Source of the DNA: Gelatoporia subvermispora B
Lineage: Eukaryota; Basidiomycota; Agaricomycetes; Polyporales; Gelatoporiaceae
NCBI GenBank assembly: GCA_000320605.2
Contig: KB445806.1
Coordinates: forward strand, 840,574 to 904,573
Direction: 5' to 3'
Length of the DNA: 64,000 nucleotides
This document shows, in pieces, positions 1 to 9,571 of this stretch (the stretch's first letter is position 1; every line of letters starts with the position of its first letter). The position numbers were made by a program, and so were the translations under genes. Under the pieces are notes generated by a model. It did no database searches, was not told the origin of the DNA, and saw only the letters and a program-made list of their open reading frames with translations.

Positions 1-590
1 TGTCCTGCACGGTTCGTTGCCTCCAGGGCCTGACAGTTCGTCGGCCGCAGCGACCGACTTCCGGAAGTGGCTCGGGGGCGAAGCCGCCATAAACAAGTAC
101 TGCCACGATCTGGCAATGCAGGGTGGCAAGAAGCTTGCGGAGGTCATGGGGACCAAGGTCCTAGACCCCTCTGGCGAACTCACCTTGAGCATGGTGCGCA
201 TTTCACACTCCTTCTCTCTCAAACAGGCGTTTCTGCTTGTTCTTTGCTGACCGTCACACCAAAGGTCAACGTCCTTCTGCCACTCCCCGTAGAGTCGGCT
301 GAGGGCGAAGTGTACTCAAAGGACACGCTCCGGGCGATCAACACCCACCTCAGGGAGAAGCTGCTGCTACAATGGAACACGTACGCGGCGCACTACTTCC
401 ATGCCGGTGGGTGGTGGTGTCGGTGCAGCGCACAAGTGTGGAACGAGGCAGGTTTCAGCGACTTTACTTGCACTTGCATCTGTCTGATGCAAAACTTGCG
501 TACCACGTGCAGGTCTCGGATTTCGAATACCTCGGGAAGGCGTTTAACGCCGTCTGTGAAGAGATCAAGAAGGACATACTCACCAATTAG
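1..590 (+). CDS. PLP-dependent aminotransferase class V / Egt2-like, C-terminal part
   Basis: The 5' part lies outside the window; the frame is open from base 2. Three exons are visible: up to 193, 265-447 and 513-590, with stop TAG at 588-590. The first intron is GT-AG (194-264). The second (448-512) needs a GC donor, because only joining AACGAG to GTCTCG keeps the frame. The joined tail has the features of the small C-terminal domain of class V PLP enzymes of the isopenicillin N epimerase / Egt2 group: a DFRKWLGGE segment, a Tyr-Ala-Ala-His-Tyr-Phe-His stretch followed by a WWCRCSAQVWNE motif, and a final DFEYLGKAFNAVCEEIKK helix. Known relatives include the C-S lyase of fungal ergothioneine synthesis, so a role there is possible. 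The PLP lysine lies upstream and cannot be seen, so substrate assignment is inference. Confidence 0.75.
448..512 (+). other. GC-AG intron in the Egt2-like gene
   Basis: The exon ending in Trp-Asn-Glu is followed by gcaggtttc and the intron closes with cgtgcag before Val-Ser-Asp. The nearby GT, three bases further on, would shift the downstream conserved helix out of frame, so the donor is read as GC. Confidence 0.65.
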
Positions 591-913
591 AGATGATTTG
601 ATTTAGGGTTAAAGGTGATACCAGGAGTTCATTGTACAATTTAGATGAAACACAAATGTCATGCTAGCATGGATTGAAGGGAACAGAGAACTCGGAGCCT
701 TTCAAGTTGCCAATGCCGGCCAAGTCGGAGGATCTGTCCGAGTACACCCCCGCCATTTGCAATCCTTTGCCCAATTGAAAATAGATGAGAGAACTAGACA
801 CAACCCTTTATATGTATGTACATGATATCCAGTATGCAGTAAATAAAGTACGCCGACATTCTCGCAACACATCGCACATCACAATCCGACACGATCCCTC
901 GGGAGGCCTATGC
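591..913. other. Intergenic, convergent 3' region
   Basis: This stretch lies between the stop of the Egt2-like gene and the stop of the OMA1-like gene on the other strand. It is AT-richer than the flanking exons and should hold both 3' UTRs. I see no gene in it. Confidence 0.6.
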
Positions 914-2956
914 CTACGCCGGGCCCTGCGCCTGGTCCTCCCTCTCGTGCTCGAGGTCCTCCTGCAAATGGCGCGCGCGCGCGTCGGCACGTTCCCGCTC
1001 CCAGCGCTCGAGCTCGCGCTTGAGCTGCTGGACGCGCGTGTAGCTCATCGGATGCGTCTCGCCCATCCAGCGGCGTACGAGCGACGTCGACTCCGGCTCG
1101 TTCAAGATGCGCTCCGCTTTCGCGGGCGAGCATTCCATCGTCCGCGCGAGTTCGCGCCCGCTGCGCTCCTCCCAGAAGTGCACTGCGTGCCGCGGGTCGA
1201 AGCCCGCATGGGCGAGTAACCTGAAATAGGGTTAGCATGAGAAGGGAGGAAGGAGGGGAGAGGAATAGACGTACCGCGCAGAGACAATGTCCGCCTCGAC
1301 CTCTTGCGTCTGACTGGTGCAGTACTCGGTCAACTTGGCGAACTCCCCGGAGCCGACTTTGCCCATTCCCGCGAGGGCGTCATTCACGAAGGGGCCGACT
1401 GTAAGGAATCGAGTCAGGATATGTAGACAAGAGAATATATATATATGGGAGGACGTACACAACATGGTGACCGGGAATAGGATCGCACGGAACACGTCCG
1501 TAACTATTGAGACGATGCCCGGCCAGATGATCGAGCCCGACGACAGCGTCTCGATGTGATGCGCCAGTACTAGATGAGCCAGCTCATGTGCCAACAGGAT
1601 GGCGAGCTGAGACGTCTGTTCTGGCGTGGGCTGTGGGTGTGCCCGCAGAGGCGACTGGGAGATCCCGAGCAGGCCGCGGAACGCAGACGTGAGCCATGAG
1701 CTCTCCTCCTGTGGCTCCTGTACCTGCTCGCCCGAGGGATGCTTTGCGAGGACCTCGTCGAGGAATCCGGAGAAGACGACAACGCCCCCCGCCCCGTCGG
1801 GGCCAAACCCATACGAGAACGCGTTCGCGGCGTCGGGCTTGTCGACGAGGAGGAGCGAGTATGGCGGGCCCGCGAGTGCGTGTGGCGCGGGGTGCACCGT
1901 ACGCGCCGCAGTAAGCTCGGCGAAGCGGCGCAGGTACTCGCTCGCTCGCGGGCGCGGGCGCAGCGGGAAGTCCGCTGGCGGGGGGAGCGGGACTTCGCCT
2001 TCCTCCCCTGCGCAGTCGGCCCAGTGCGGTACTAGTTCGTGCTCGCGCTGCAGCACGGGGATCGCATACTCGAGCCGCCGCAGCGTGTCCTGTACCCACT
2101 GGAAGCGCCAGTCGGACGGGCTCACCAGCTGCGGCGGACCCTCTTGCGAGAGGATCTCCCCAACGGCTTGGTACCATCCAGGTCCTGCGAGTTGCCCTGC
2201 GATATCCTCTTCCTCTTCAGGCGAGAGAAGTATCAGCCGCCATCTGGTATACAGGAGCAGTAGCTCCATGATAAGACCCAATGGTCGTGGACAGTGAGTA
2301 ATGGTAACTTACCTCCCCGTCAACGGCGTCCTCTCCAAGCTGGCAGCGATCGTCGCCCAGAAGAGTAGTACAGGAATGAACAACAATGTGTGGAAGAGGA
2401 TGGTTCGGTTGCGGATCCGCTTCAGGACAAGTTCTTTCCTGGCCTCATCAGTCTTTCCTGTCTTCTCTGCCCAACGAAGCTCCTTCCTCGACTTCAGATT
2501 CTTGATTAGGATAACAGGAACGAACGTGAGCGCGATGCGTGCAGCGGTGCGGGCAATCTCAATCGTGGTCGATGCCTACGGATAGGGGATATCAGCCCGC
2601 GGTCAACGGTCGTCTCTCCTTCCGTGACATACCTTCAAAAAACCTGCAAGCACAGGTAGAACGGGTCCTAGTTGGTTTCGTTGTGTAGCATGGAAAGACC
2701 TCTTTACTTGGATAGCAGAGGGTGCGATCAGGGGCCTGCCCTGCAGCCTGGCTTCACCCGGTAGGGCAATTCCATAACGAGTGTCGCCTGCCGGCCGCTT
2801 GCTCGCGAGTATGTGCGAATAGCGGCGGGGGAGCGGGGAGGATATGCGGGAGGGGGAGCTGCGCAATAGTGGCCGCAACATAGCACATTGTTTTGCGAGG
2901 ACTGGCAGCTTGCGGCTCAAAACTTGCGTGGCTGCAGAGTGACTTTGACTCTGCAC
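914..2956 (-). CDS. OMA1: Mitochondrial M48 metalloprotease, OMA1-like
   Basis: Five exons fit without a frame break: 2633-2956, 2313-2575, 1459-2243, 1275-1398 and 914-1220, giving 600 aa. The first exon is rich in Arg, Ser and Ala with no acidic run, as in a mitochondrial presequence. Exon 2 contains a hydrophobic segment (ILFHTLLFIPVLLFWATIA) that should be the membrane anchor. The zinc site HELAH is near residue 415, followed by the third ligand region EVEADIVSAR in exon 4. The motif FSGFLDEVL upstream is typical of M48 enzymes. OMA1 is an inner-membrane, stress-activated peptidase that cleaves OPA1/Mgm1-type and other inner-membrane proteins. It is longer than yeast Oma1, mainly in the N-terminal part. 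The start at 2956 is the first ATG of the presequence-like exon; a later Met at about 2878 is an alternative. Confidence 0.85.
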
Positions 2957-3695
2957 CGCGGTTATTCTCAGGGTCGGTCCCGCACTGCGAAGACCACTCT
3001 ACACGGCTTTCTCCGACCAACAACAGCAGCTTACACACTGGGCGCATACGAGCGGGCGCACAATCCCCTCTCGAGACACTTCCTATCATATCGCAGCAGA
3101 TGATGGGCCCTCGATGGGCCTTCGATGGGCAATCTTTGATGAGGCATGACAGAACCCCCTGCATAGCAATCTAGCCCCTTCCGGTACCTCGCACCAGCCA
3201 ATCTCCACACGCACGCTGCACGTAACAGCACGAAACTATATAATTTCTTCCTTCCAGTCCTCCAGCAAGGAGAGTCACGATGGGCGGTCAACGTGCGATT
3301 CGACGCGCGATAGGAGCGCGAATCAAAGTCTGCAGCCTGAATCGGCGCGGGACTACTCTCCCGTAGGTGTTTACCAGCTGAAAACAACTTGCAGACCTAG
3401 TTGCAAAAGCTTGCAATCTCACTGGGCAGCTGCTTTCTGTGCAGCGTCTTTCTAGTAGTCTTGACCAGTCTTAGAAGGCCAAGACTCCTGCGAGGGAGCT
3501 ATGAACACGTCCTAGAAGAATGCACATAGTCCGAGACTCGGAGATGTTCAGTTCTCGATGCACTTCGCATCGCAGCACGCGCTTGGCCCTTGCATGTTGT
3601 CTCGGATAACCTGTATTATTTCCTCTCCCAGTCCTCCAGCAATCAGCGTACACGCTCGTGGTATATGTACATTATATACACCTTGTCGACGGTCT
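2957..3695. other. Intergenic region with short direct repeats
   Basis: This is the upstream region of the OMA1-like gene and the 3' flank of SVF1. I see no gene. At 3102-3134 an 11-base unit (gatgggccctc and variants) is repeated three times. An imperfect direct repeat of about 30 bases that includes cagtcctccagcaa occurs at about 3238-3268 and again at 3613-3642. Confidence 0.55.
3102..3134. repeat. Three tandem 11-bp units
   Basis: Three head-to-tail copies begin with gatgggc and are spaced exactly 11 bases apart (3102, 3113, 3124). The last copy diverges at its 3' end. Confidence 0.6.
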
Positions 3696-5126
3696 TCACG
3701 AGATGAACGTCGCCTCGTTGTAGACGATGCCCTCCACCTTCAGGCCCCCGGACAAACCAGGGATCAGGGCGTCTGGCCCTGTAACATTGAGTGTTGCTCG
3801 GTTGAGCCACTGCAGATGATTTAGTGACCCCGTGCCAGTGTCCGTCAGAAAAAGCGCGCACCTGGTAGATGTACGGCTTCGTGCCCGCGACATAGTTAAC
3901 CATCGTCTTGATCACGTACGGGATCTCCGCGAGCACGTCCACCTTCTCGATGAGCCCCTTTGGCGCGTCCAGCTCGCCGACGTCGACCGTGAGCGTGGCG
4001 TCGACTGCACCCGGTGCATCTGCAACGACGGACGGGGCCGCCCAGCGGAAGACCAGCTCTGCCGGCGCCTTGTAGCCCGTGTCGGGATCGATCGCGGCTT
4101 TGGAGTGCTCAGCGCGAGATACCACCGCAGCATTCTCCGGCAGTGGCTCGTTAGGGTACCGCGTCTCTGCGGTCACGGCCGCGAGCTTCCCGCCGAGGAC
4201 GAGCGAGCCAACGTTGACGGTGACGAAGCCCGAGCCCGCGCCCTTTGGCCCGTACGCTTCCGTCGTGGTGAGCTCCATCTGGATCGCGGACACGCCGCCG
4301 TGTGCGTCGCTCTGGAAGTGCGCAAAGTTCCACCGCGCGGCGACGAGGTTCGGGCGCATGCCCTGGATCGCGTGCACAAACATCCCCGGGCCGTTCACGG
4401 TGATGGCCTTGCCCTTGTGGATGTACATGCCTTTCCCGTGGTACCGCGGCCAGAAGCGGTGCACGACGTACCCCTCCGGATTCGCGCGGTCGGTGCCAAA
4501 GTCGGAGAAGCCGCCCCTGGGGCCCTTGCCGACCTTGAAGCCGGGTGCGTCGGGCGTGCGGGTGACGTCGAGCGAGATCTGGAGGTCGTCGCCGAGGTTC
4601 GCGCGGATGGTGTACCCGTCGGGGGTGCTGGCGTCCGCGCTGGGCTTGTAGGTGATCGAGAACTGATCCGCCTTGCTCGACCGCTTGTCGAGGCCCGGCG
4701 GGGGCGTGACGAAGTTGGCGACGTTGACCGACTTCCACGCCGTCTCGCCCGTGTTGGGGTTGTGGATCTTGCAGGTGAACTGGATGGTCGGGTACCACAC
4801 GCTAAGCAGCCGATCAGCCGTGCTGGGCGCTGCGGAGTGCGACACTGAAACTCACCCAACTGAGGAGTGGATGACCTGGCACATCAGCGAGGTGCCATCC
4901 TCCAAGAAGGTGTAAAAGATCTGCGTCTCCACCGCAAAGCCTCCTGGGCACGCCCACTCGGTATCCTTGGGCTCAAGCTCCCCGAAGAGCTCCGAGGGTT
5001 GCAGCCCCGACGACACTGGGTGGAAGTTGGGTGCATGAGGATCAGTCGGAGCTGATGTTCTGCATTCCAATGAGAGATTGCGACTGTCCAGCAGTAGCAA
5101 ACTTACGAAAAGAACGAGGAGAACAT
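3696..5126 (-). CDS. SVF1: Survival factor 1 (Svf1 family lipocalin-like protein)
   Basis: Four exons are in phase: 5107-5126 (a 20-bp first exon), 4856-5059, 3862-4801 and 3696-3809, giving 425 aa. The start reads Met-Phe-Ser-Ser-Phe-Phe-Ser, as is common in Svf1 proteins, then PSELFGELEPKDTEW and the CKIHNPNTGETAWKSVNV segment. The C terminus ends in GLKVEGIVYNEATF. In yeast, Svf1 is needed for survival under oxidative and cold stress and handles ceramide traffic from the ER; it is cytosolic and membrane-associated. The protein has two lipocalin-like beta-barrels and no signal peptide. Yeast Svf1 is slightly longer (481 aa). The identification is strong because the similarity runs end to end and all splice phases agree. 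Confidence 0.9.
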
Positions 5127-6443
5127 GATGAGTGCTTGCTAAAACGTTGCGAATAGGCGAGTTTAATGCATTAATACGCTGATGTAATTACGTTTTGTAA
5201 TCCAGTAAGTAAGCTCGTGAAATGATGTGTCGCCCAAAATGGAAGGATAATCCGGAGGACCCGGCATGCCACGTGCGCTAATGTTCGATCTCATTGCTAC
5301 TGACTATCACAAACAAGTACGAGTCGTGTAGCCGTCGCAATATCACTTAGTACAGTTGTGAGTGCAGCCAGATTTAATCGTTATATTTTCCATAAATCCG
5401 AACTCAAGCGGAAGCCTTTGGGTCCTTGTAGGCCAGATAATGAAGTTCGGCAAAATCTTGACACTCTGTTACCTAGCTCTCGACACACTGAACCCCTTAT
5501 TGGGGCAGGCTTTCGGCATATTTATATGTTAACGACTCTACATATAGATATTACTGTAATCAAACGACTGTGCTCACCAATTTTCCGCAATGCGAGATCG
5601 GGCACCATCGTGAGATGCACCCGAAGGGCACCTCATAAATGTCATGGTCCATAAGCGTGATGTTATCTTATGAGAAACCATCCATTCTCCATCCATACGC
5701 ACTCAGAATAAAGAATACAGTATTGGAGACCAATATGATCTTTTCTATATTGGATTGCAAGGATGTGTGCCTCGTGTGGAGTGTTCTTGCCCTCGATGCC
5801 TGTCAGTCGAGGTATTTGCATTCTCCAAATGAATTAAACTATCTCGGTTTCTCCATCCCAGTTCAGAAGACACACAGCCCATGTTAAGAATTATTACACG
5901 ATGGACAACGGCCAATATAACCGGCTCCTGCCCTCAGGCTCCCCCTCCCCCGGCATAGATTGCAAATGGCTTTTCAAGAAATATCACAGTGACATCATAG
6001 GCCACTATACTTGGCCTACTTTCAAACCCAATTACGGAGTTTTGTATAGCAATTACGTCAATTCAGTACAAAAGGATCTATATATGGGACAACAGAATTT
6101 CTACTTTTTCAGGTCCGGGATGCCGTATTCTCGTCATTCGCATGACGGCCCGCCCGTTGCCGCCCTTGACAGGAATTCACATTGCGGCTTCACCATTCTA
6201 AGTCATGATTTACGGAAACGCTTGTCGAGATCACTCTACACCCACACATACAGGTGGGTCACACGTGTCTTGCACTTTCCGTTACATTGTGAGTTACTCT
6301 TCGTCTTTCGCTGGACAGAAACACTCAAGGCGGCAGGACGGGTCAAGACGTGTAACTTCGAGGACCGAGAACAATCCAGTAAATAGCTCTCGGTGCCTGA
6401 ACGTCGTGAGCTGTAAAGCTCAGATAGCTGCAACGGCGACAAC
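5127..6443. other. Gene-free AT-rich stretch between SVF1 and the F-box gene
   Basis: This 1.3 kb is visibly AT-richer than the flanking genes. It contains the SVF1 promoter and that of the F-box gene. A 161-codon open frame at 5901-6386 (+) has no features I recognise and overlaps the start of the F-box 5' flank. I treat it as chance, without certainty. Confidence 0.5.
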
Positions 6444-7716
6444 ATGTCCATGGAGAAGATTCCCCCAGAAATCCGGGATATCATCATAGAGAACGTCTAC
6501 CCAGACATCACGGCCCTCCGCGCATGTAGCCTCACATGTCGCGCCTGGCTCCCCAGCGCACGCCGCACGCTCTTTCGCAGCATCTCCATCGACCCGAAGG
6601 ACACCGGACTGGCCTTCCGACGACTGCTCTCCGTCGCGCCACACATCGCTCCATGCGTTCGTGCGCTCGAGATCCGCGTACGCACCGTCACGCAGCGGTG
6701 GTGGGACGTGAGCGACGCCTCGTTGCAGGCAGTCAGCTGGCCGACGCTGCACGGTGTGCAACGCTTCCGCGATGCCGAGGCTGGCACGCCCGCATCGCTC
6801 CTGCAAGCCGTCTTTCCACCCGGCGCACTACCCCTACGTAGTGTTGCAACGCTCACGCTCTCCGCTCTCCCTGTGACCGGCGCAGTCATAGCGCTCTTCG
6901 CGCGCCACGCCCCGGACGTGCGTGTGCTCACGATCGACGGATGCAAGGGACTGAGTTTCATGGATTTCATTGAGCTCGTCTCTGCGTTCCCCCGCCTGCA
7001 CACCCTCCGCCTCGTTGCGGCGCAGTGGCTGCACCTCAAGTGCGCAGCGGGCGATCCAGCGTTTCCGTTCCCGCGCCTACGCCGACTCGAAGTTTCAAGG
7101 AAAGTAGATTTCGCGCCGTTCGTGACGTGGATGGTGGACCACGCCGCTGCGGAGGGGCTGACATCGCTGGCGTGCTCGATATCGAGCCTTAAGCATGCGA
7201 TAGCACTCGGCTCCTTACTGCACGCTCTCGGGGACTGCTTGCGGCATCTGCAGATCGGATTCGCGGACACGCAGCACCCTACGGGTTTGTCACACTTTTG
7301 CAGCCCTCGCACGCCATACTGACACCAGGATCTGGCCGATAGATATCCTAGTTAACGCACAATTCGACCTCTCGTTATGCACGGGCTTGTGCAGCCTGCG
7401 CATCTTGTGCGCGGAGCCGCAGCTGTCGAGCTACCAGCCGTCCCTCTCATGGGTGGTGATTCTCCTATCCAAGCTGCATGCCCCATTGCTGAAGGAGATC
7501 ACGATCGTCATCCGCTCGTCTAATCTCTGGGCACTGAACCTGGAGGGCCTCGATGTGGTCCTGTCGCACGTACGGTTCGCGAACTTGAAGCGCGTCACAT
7601 TTGACATCGAATTGGACGTGCCGAGCAAAAGGCACGCGGCAGAGGACAGGAAGCTGATCTGCCGGCGCATGTCGGAATCGCATGCCAAGGGCATCCTAGA
7701 CTTCGGATCGCATTAG
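6444..7716 (+). CDS. F-box domain protein
   Basis: Two exons (6444-7284 and 7343-7716) joined in phase give 404 aa. The N terminus (residues 4-48) has the F-box pattern: Ile-Pro-Pro-Glu-Ile at the start, then LRACSLTCRAWLPSARRTLF. The rest contains spaced leucine-rich stretches (ATLTLSALP, RVLTIDGC, RLHTLRLV, RLRRLEVS), as in the irregular leucine-rich repeats of agaricomycete F-box proteins. F-box proteins link substrates to Skp1 in SCF ubiquitin ligases. This family is very large and fast-evolving in these fungi, so the substrate cannot be guessed. The ATG at 6450, two codons downstream of 6444, is an alternative start. Confidence 0.85.
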
Positions 7717-8005
7717 GTGTATTGTGTAATTGTATCGTATGTGGGTAGACCGCTATGGGGCAGTCTGTTGACATAATGTACATGTATTGTCCAGTAGAAT
7801 ACACGCAAGTCGTGTTTATTCGTCTCCTCTTCGCCTCTTTCTGCTCGCGGATGACGCGTCAGCGGCTGCGGGAACGTCGTGTTGTACGTCTAGCGCCTCG
7901 GAAGTGGCTCTTGATGCGAATGTCAACGTGCTAGGCGGGTAGACCGCAGCAATGGCCCGCGAATTGACGTGAAGCTTGTCCTGCTGCTGTTTCTGTCGAT
8001 ATGAA

Positions 8006-9129
8006 TCAGTGCGAGCTGAGCGGCACGATTATCTGGGCGCTTGCCGTTTCAGAATCATCGTCTTGCTCTTGATAGCCCCAAGAAATATCAGCAGAATCGT
8101 CAAAGGGGGTTTGGTTATCTGTGGTCTGCGGCTCCTGCGCATATTCCAGCATAGAACATGCTGGTCCTTCATTCGACGGGGCACCGTCCAGCCGCACGAA
8201 ATGCATGCAGCCGCTCTTTAGTGCTTCAAGCACCTGGGAGTTCTGCGCAACGCTCAGGGTGGAAGGATTTTGCATCGGAACACCCGATGGCCATCCTACA
8301 AGGCTGACCCCGTACGTATCGAGCCGTGCGTGGTTTGTCCACTTCATTTCAGCGGTTCGAACGCTAGAAACAGCTCTATAGAAGAAGCTCAGATCGTGTG
8401 TACTCACACAATAAGGGTCTATAAGGCATGCACGTCAGCCGTACCTGAGAGCGTTCCTGACCGCAGCGTATATCTCCTTCTTGAGCTCACTTGCCGAGCT
8501 CTTCTTCTGCGGCCCCTGGAGATGCAGTGTTCGGACGGCTGCGGGACAGGGTGTTTGTGATTCCAAGACCTTTGCGCAGTGCTCTTTGAAAGCCCTGGCT
8601 CCGGTTGCGCCGCCGCCGCGGTAGCCCCGCCAGAAGTCCCGCCCGAGGACAGTTCCTCCGAGGAAACCCTCGTCTGTGGCGTCCTTCGGGTTTACGACGA
8701 GGAAGAATGAATGTAGTCCTGCGATCCCCTCGAGGGATTCGAGGTTCTGCGAGGTACCGCGCAAAATATTGTGCACTATACTATCTCATTAAAGTTACTA
8801 GCCGCTTACCGAACTGGTGAAGACTTACGGCGGTCTTGAACGGAAGAGTTAGAAGTGGTAGAAGCCGATTGGAACAGATCTTTGCAATGCCATTCAGCCA
8901 CATGCCTCCTGACCTATGTGCACACAAGCCCACATGTTCCCAGTTAAGTTCTGAGATATGCCTGCTTATCCCTACGTACGTCGTCGAAAGAACACGATTC
9001 CCGCTCAGCGAACGACCGCAGATCGGCAAGGCTCTTCTTGTAGACAATATCTAGCCTTTCGAGGAATAGAGCATCATCCAGTATTCTGTCCTTTCCATTG
9101 AGAGTAGACGATGACTGTTCAACTTCCAT
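8006..9129 (-). CDS. Uncharacterised four-exon protein
   Basis: Four exons are in consistent phase: 8980-9129, 8829-8913, 8445-8775 and 8006-8375, giving 311 aa. The joined product runs FAERESCSFDD to VRRHVAEWHC to QDRLHNILRGTSQNLESL, then LHSFFLVVNPKD, and GVSLVGWPSGVPMQNPSTL near the C-terminal part. The GWPSGVPMQNPSTL block looks like one I associate with hypothetical proteins of agaricomycetes, but I cannot name a function. There is no signal peptide or membrane segment. The ATG at 9129 is preferred; the frame stays open upstream to an ATG at 9291 (365 aa), but that part is Ser/Ala/Gly-rich and looks unlike coding. The C terminus is acidic (DDSADISWGYQEQDDDSE). Confidence 0.6.
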
Positions 9130-9571
9130 GCCGAACAAATTTGCGCTCCGGGATCTGAGCAGACCAGAGTTTTCAATGTGGCCAGAGGTGTGGCCGCACG
9201 AAAATAGGCCAAGAGCCGCTCGACGGGCGCTTCCCGTCCGCGTCGTTTTTGCAAGCGCTGAACTCGAAGCGTTGCGCTCACATCCACTCACCTCTCTTCG
9301 TCATCTATGCGCAGCTGAACACCTCATATCCCAATGTCGGGAGAGACACCACTTGTCAAAGCTGAAAGTACGTATTTAACCGTAACATTTTCGTGCCTCA
9401 AAGTGCTTACAAAGTCGTTTGGACAGGGTCATAACCATATTCCGTCTCCTGAAGATCATTTTCCTCTCACAACATCATATATTTTGCCATCGTATTCGCA
9501 CTCTTGAAGGTGAAGATACTTTCCAAATCCCGCCGTGTAGTTATCAAACCGACACTCGTGCGTATAGTGCT

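Noticed and set aside
1626..2297. 223-codon open frame on the plus strand across the OMA1-like gene
   Set aside because: It is antisense to the exon with the HELAH zinc site; its Arg/Ser-rich product is a shadow of GC-rich coding DNA.
3832..4848. 338-codon plus-strand frame
   Set aside because: It is antisense to the large SVF1 exon and has the Arg/Val/Asp-rich composition of a shadow frame.
5901..6386. 161-codon open frame upstream of the F-box gene
   Set aside because: Located in AT-rich promoter DNA, no recognisable motif; kept only as a remark in the intergenic entry.
7854..7859. Single ACGCGT between the F-box gene and its neighbour
   Set aside because: It is in a region between two 3' ends and single; chance occurrence is expected at this frequency.
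9419..9571. N-terminal extension of the Ser/Pro-rich protein
   Set aside because: The 51 residues are hydrophobic/basic, unlike the rest, and look like translated leader; Met at 9572 begins typical sequence.
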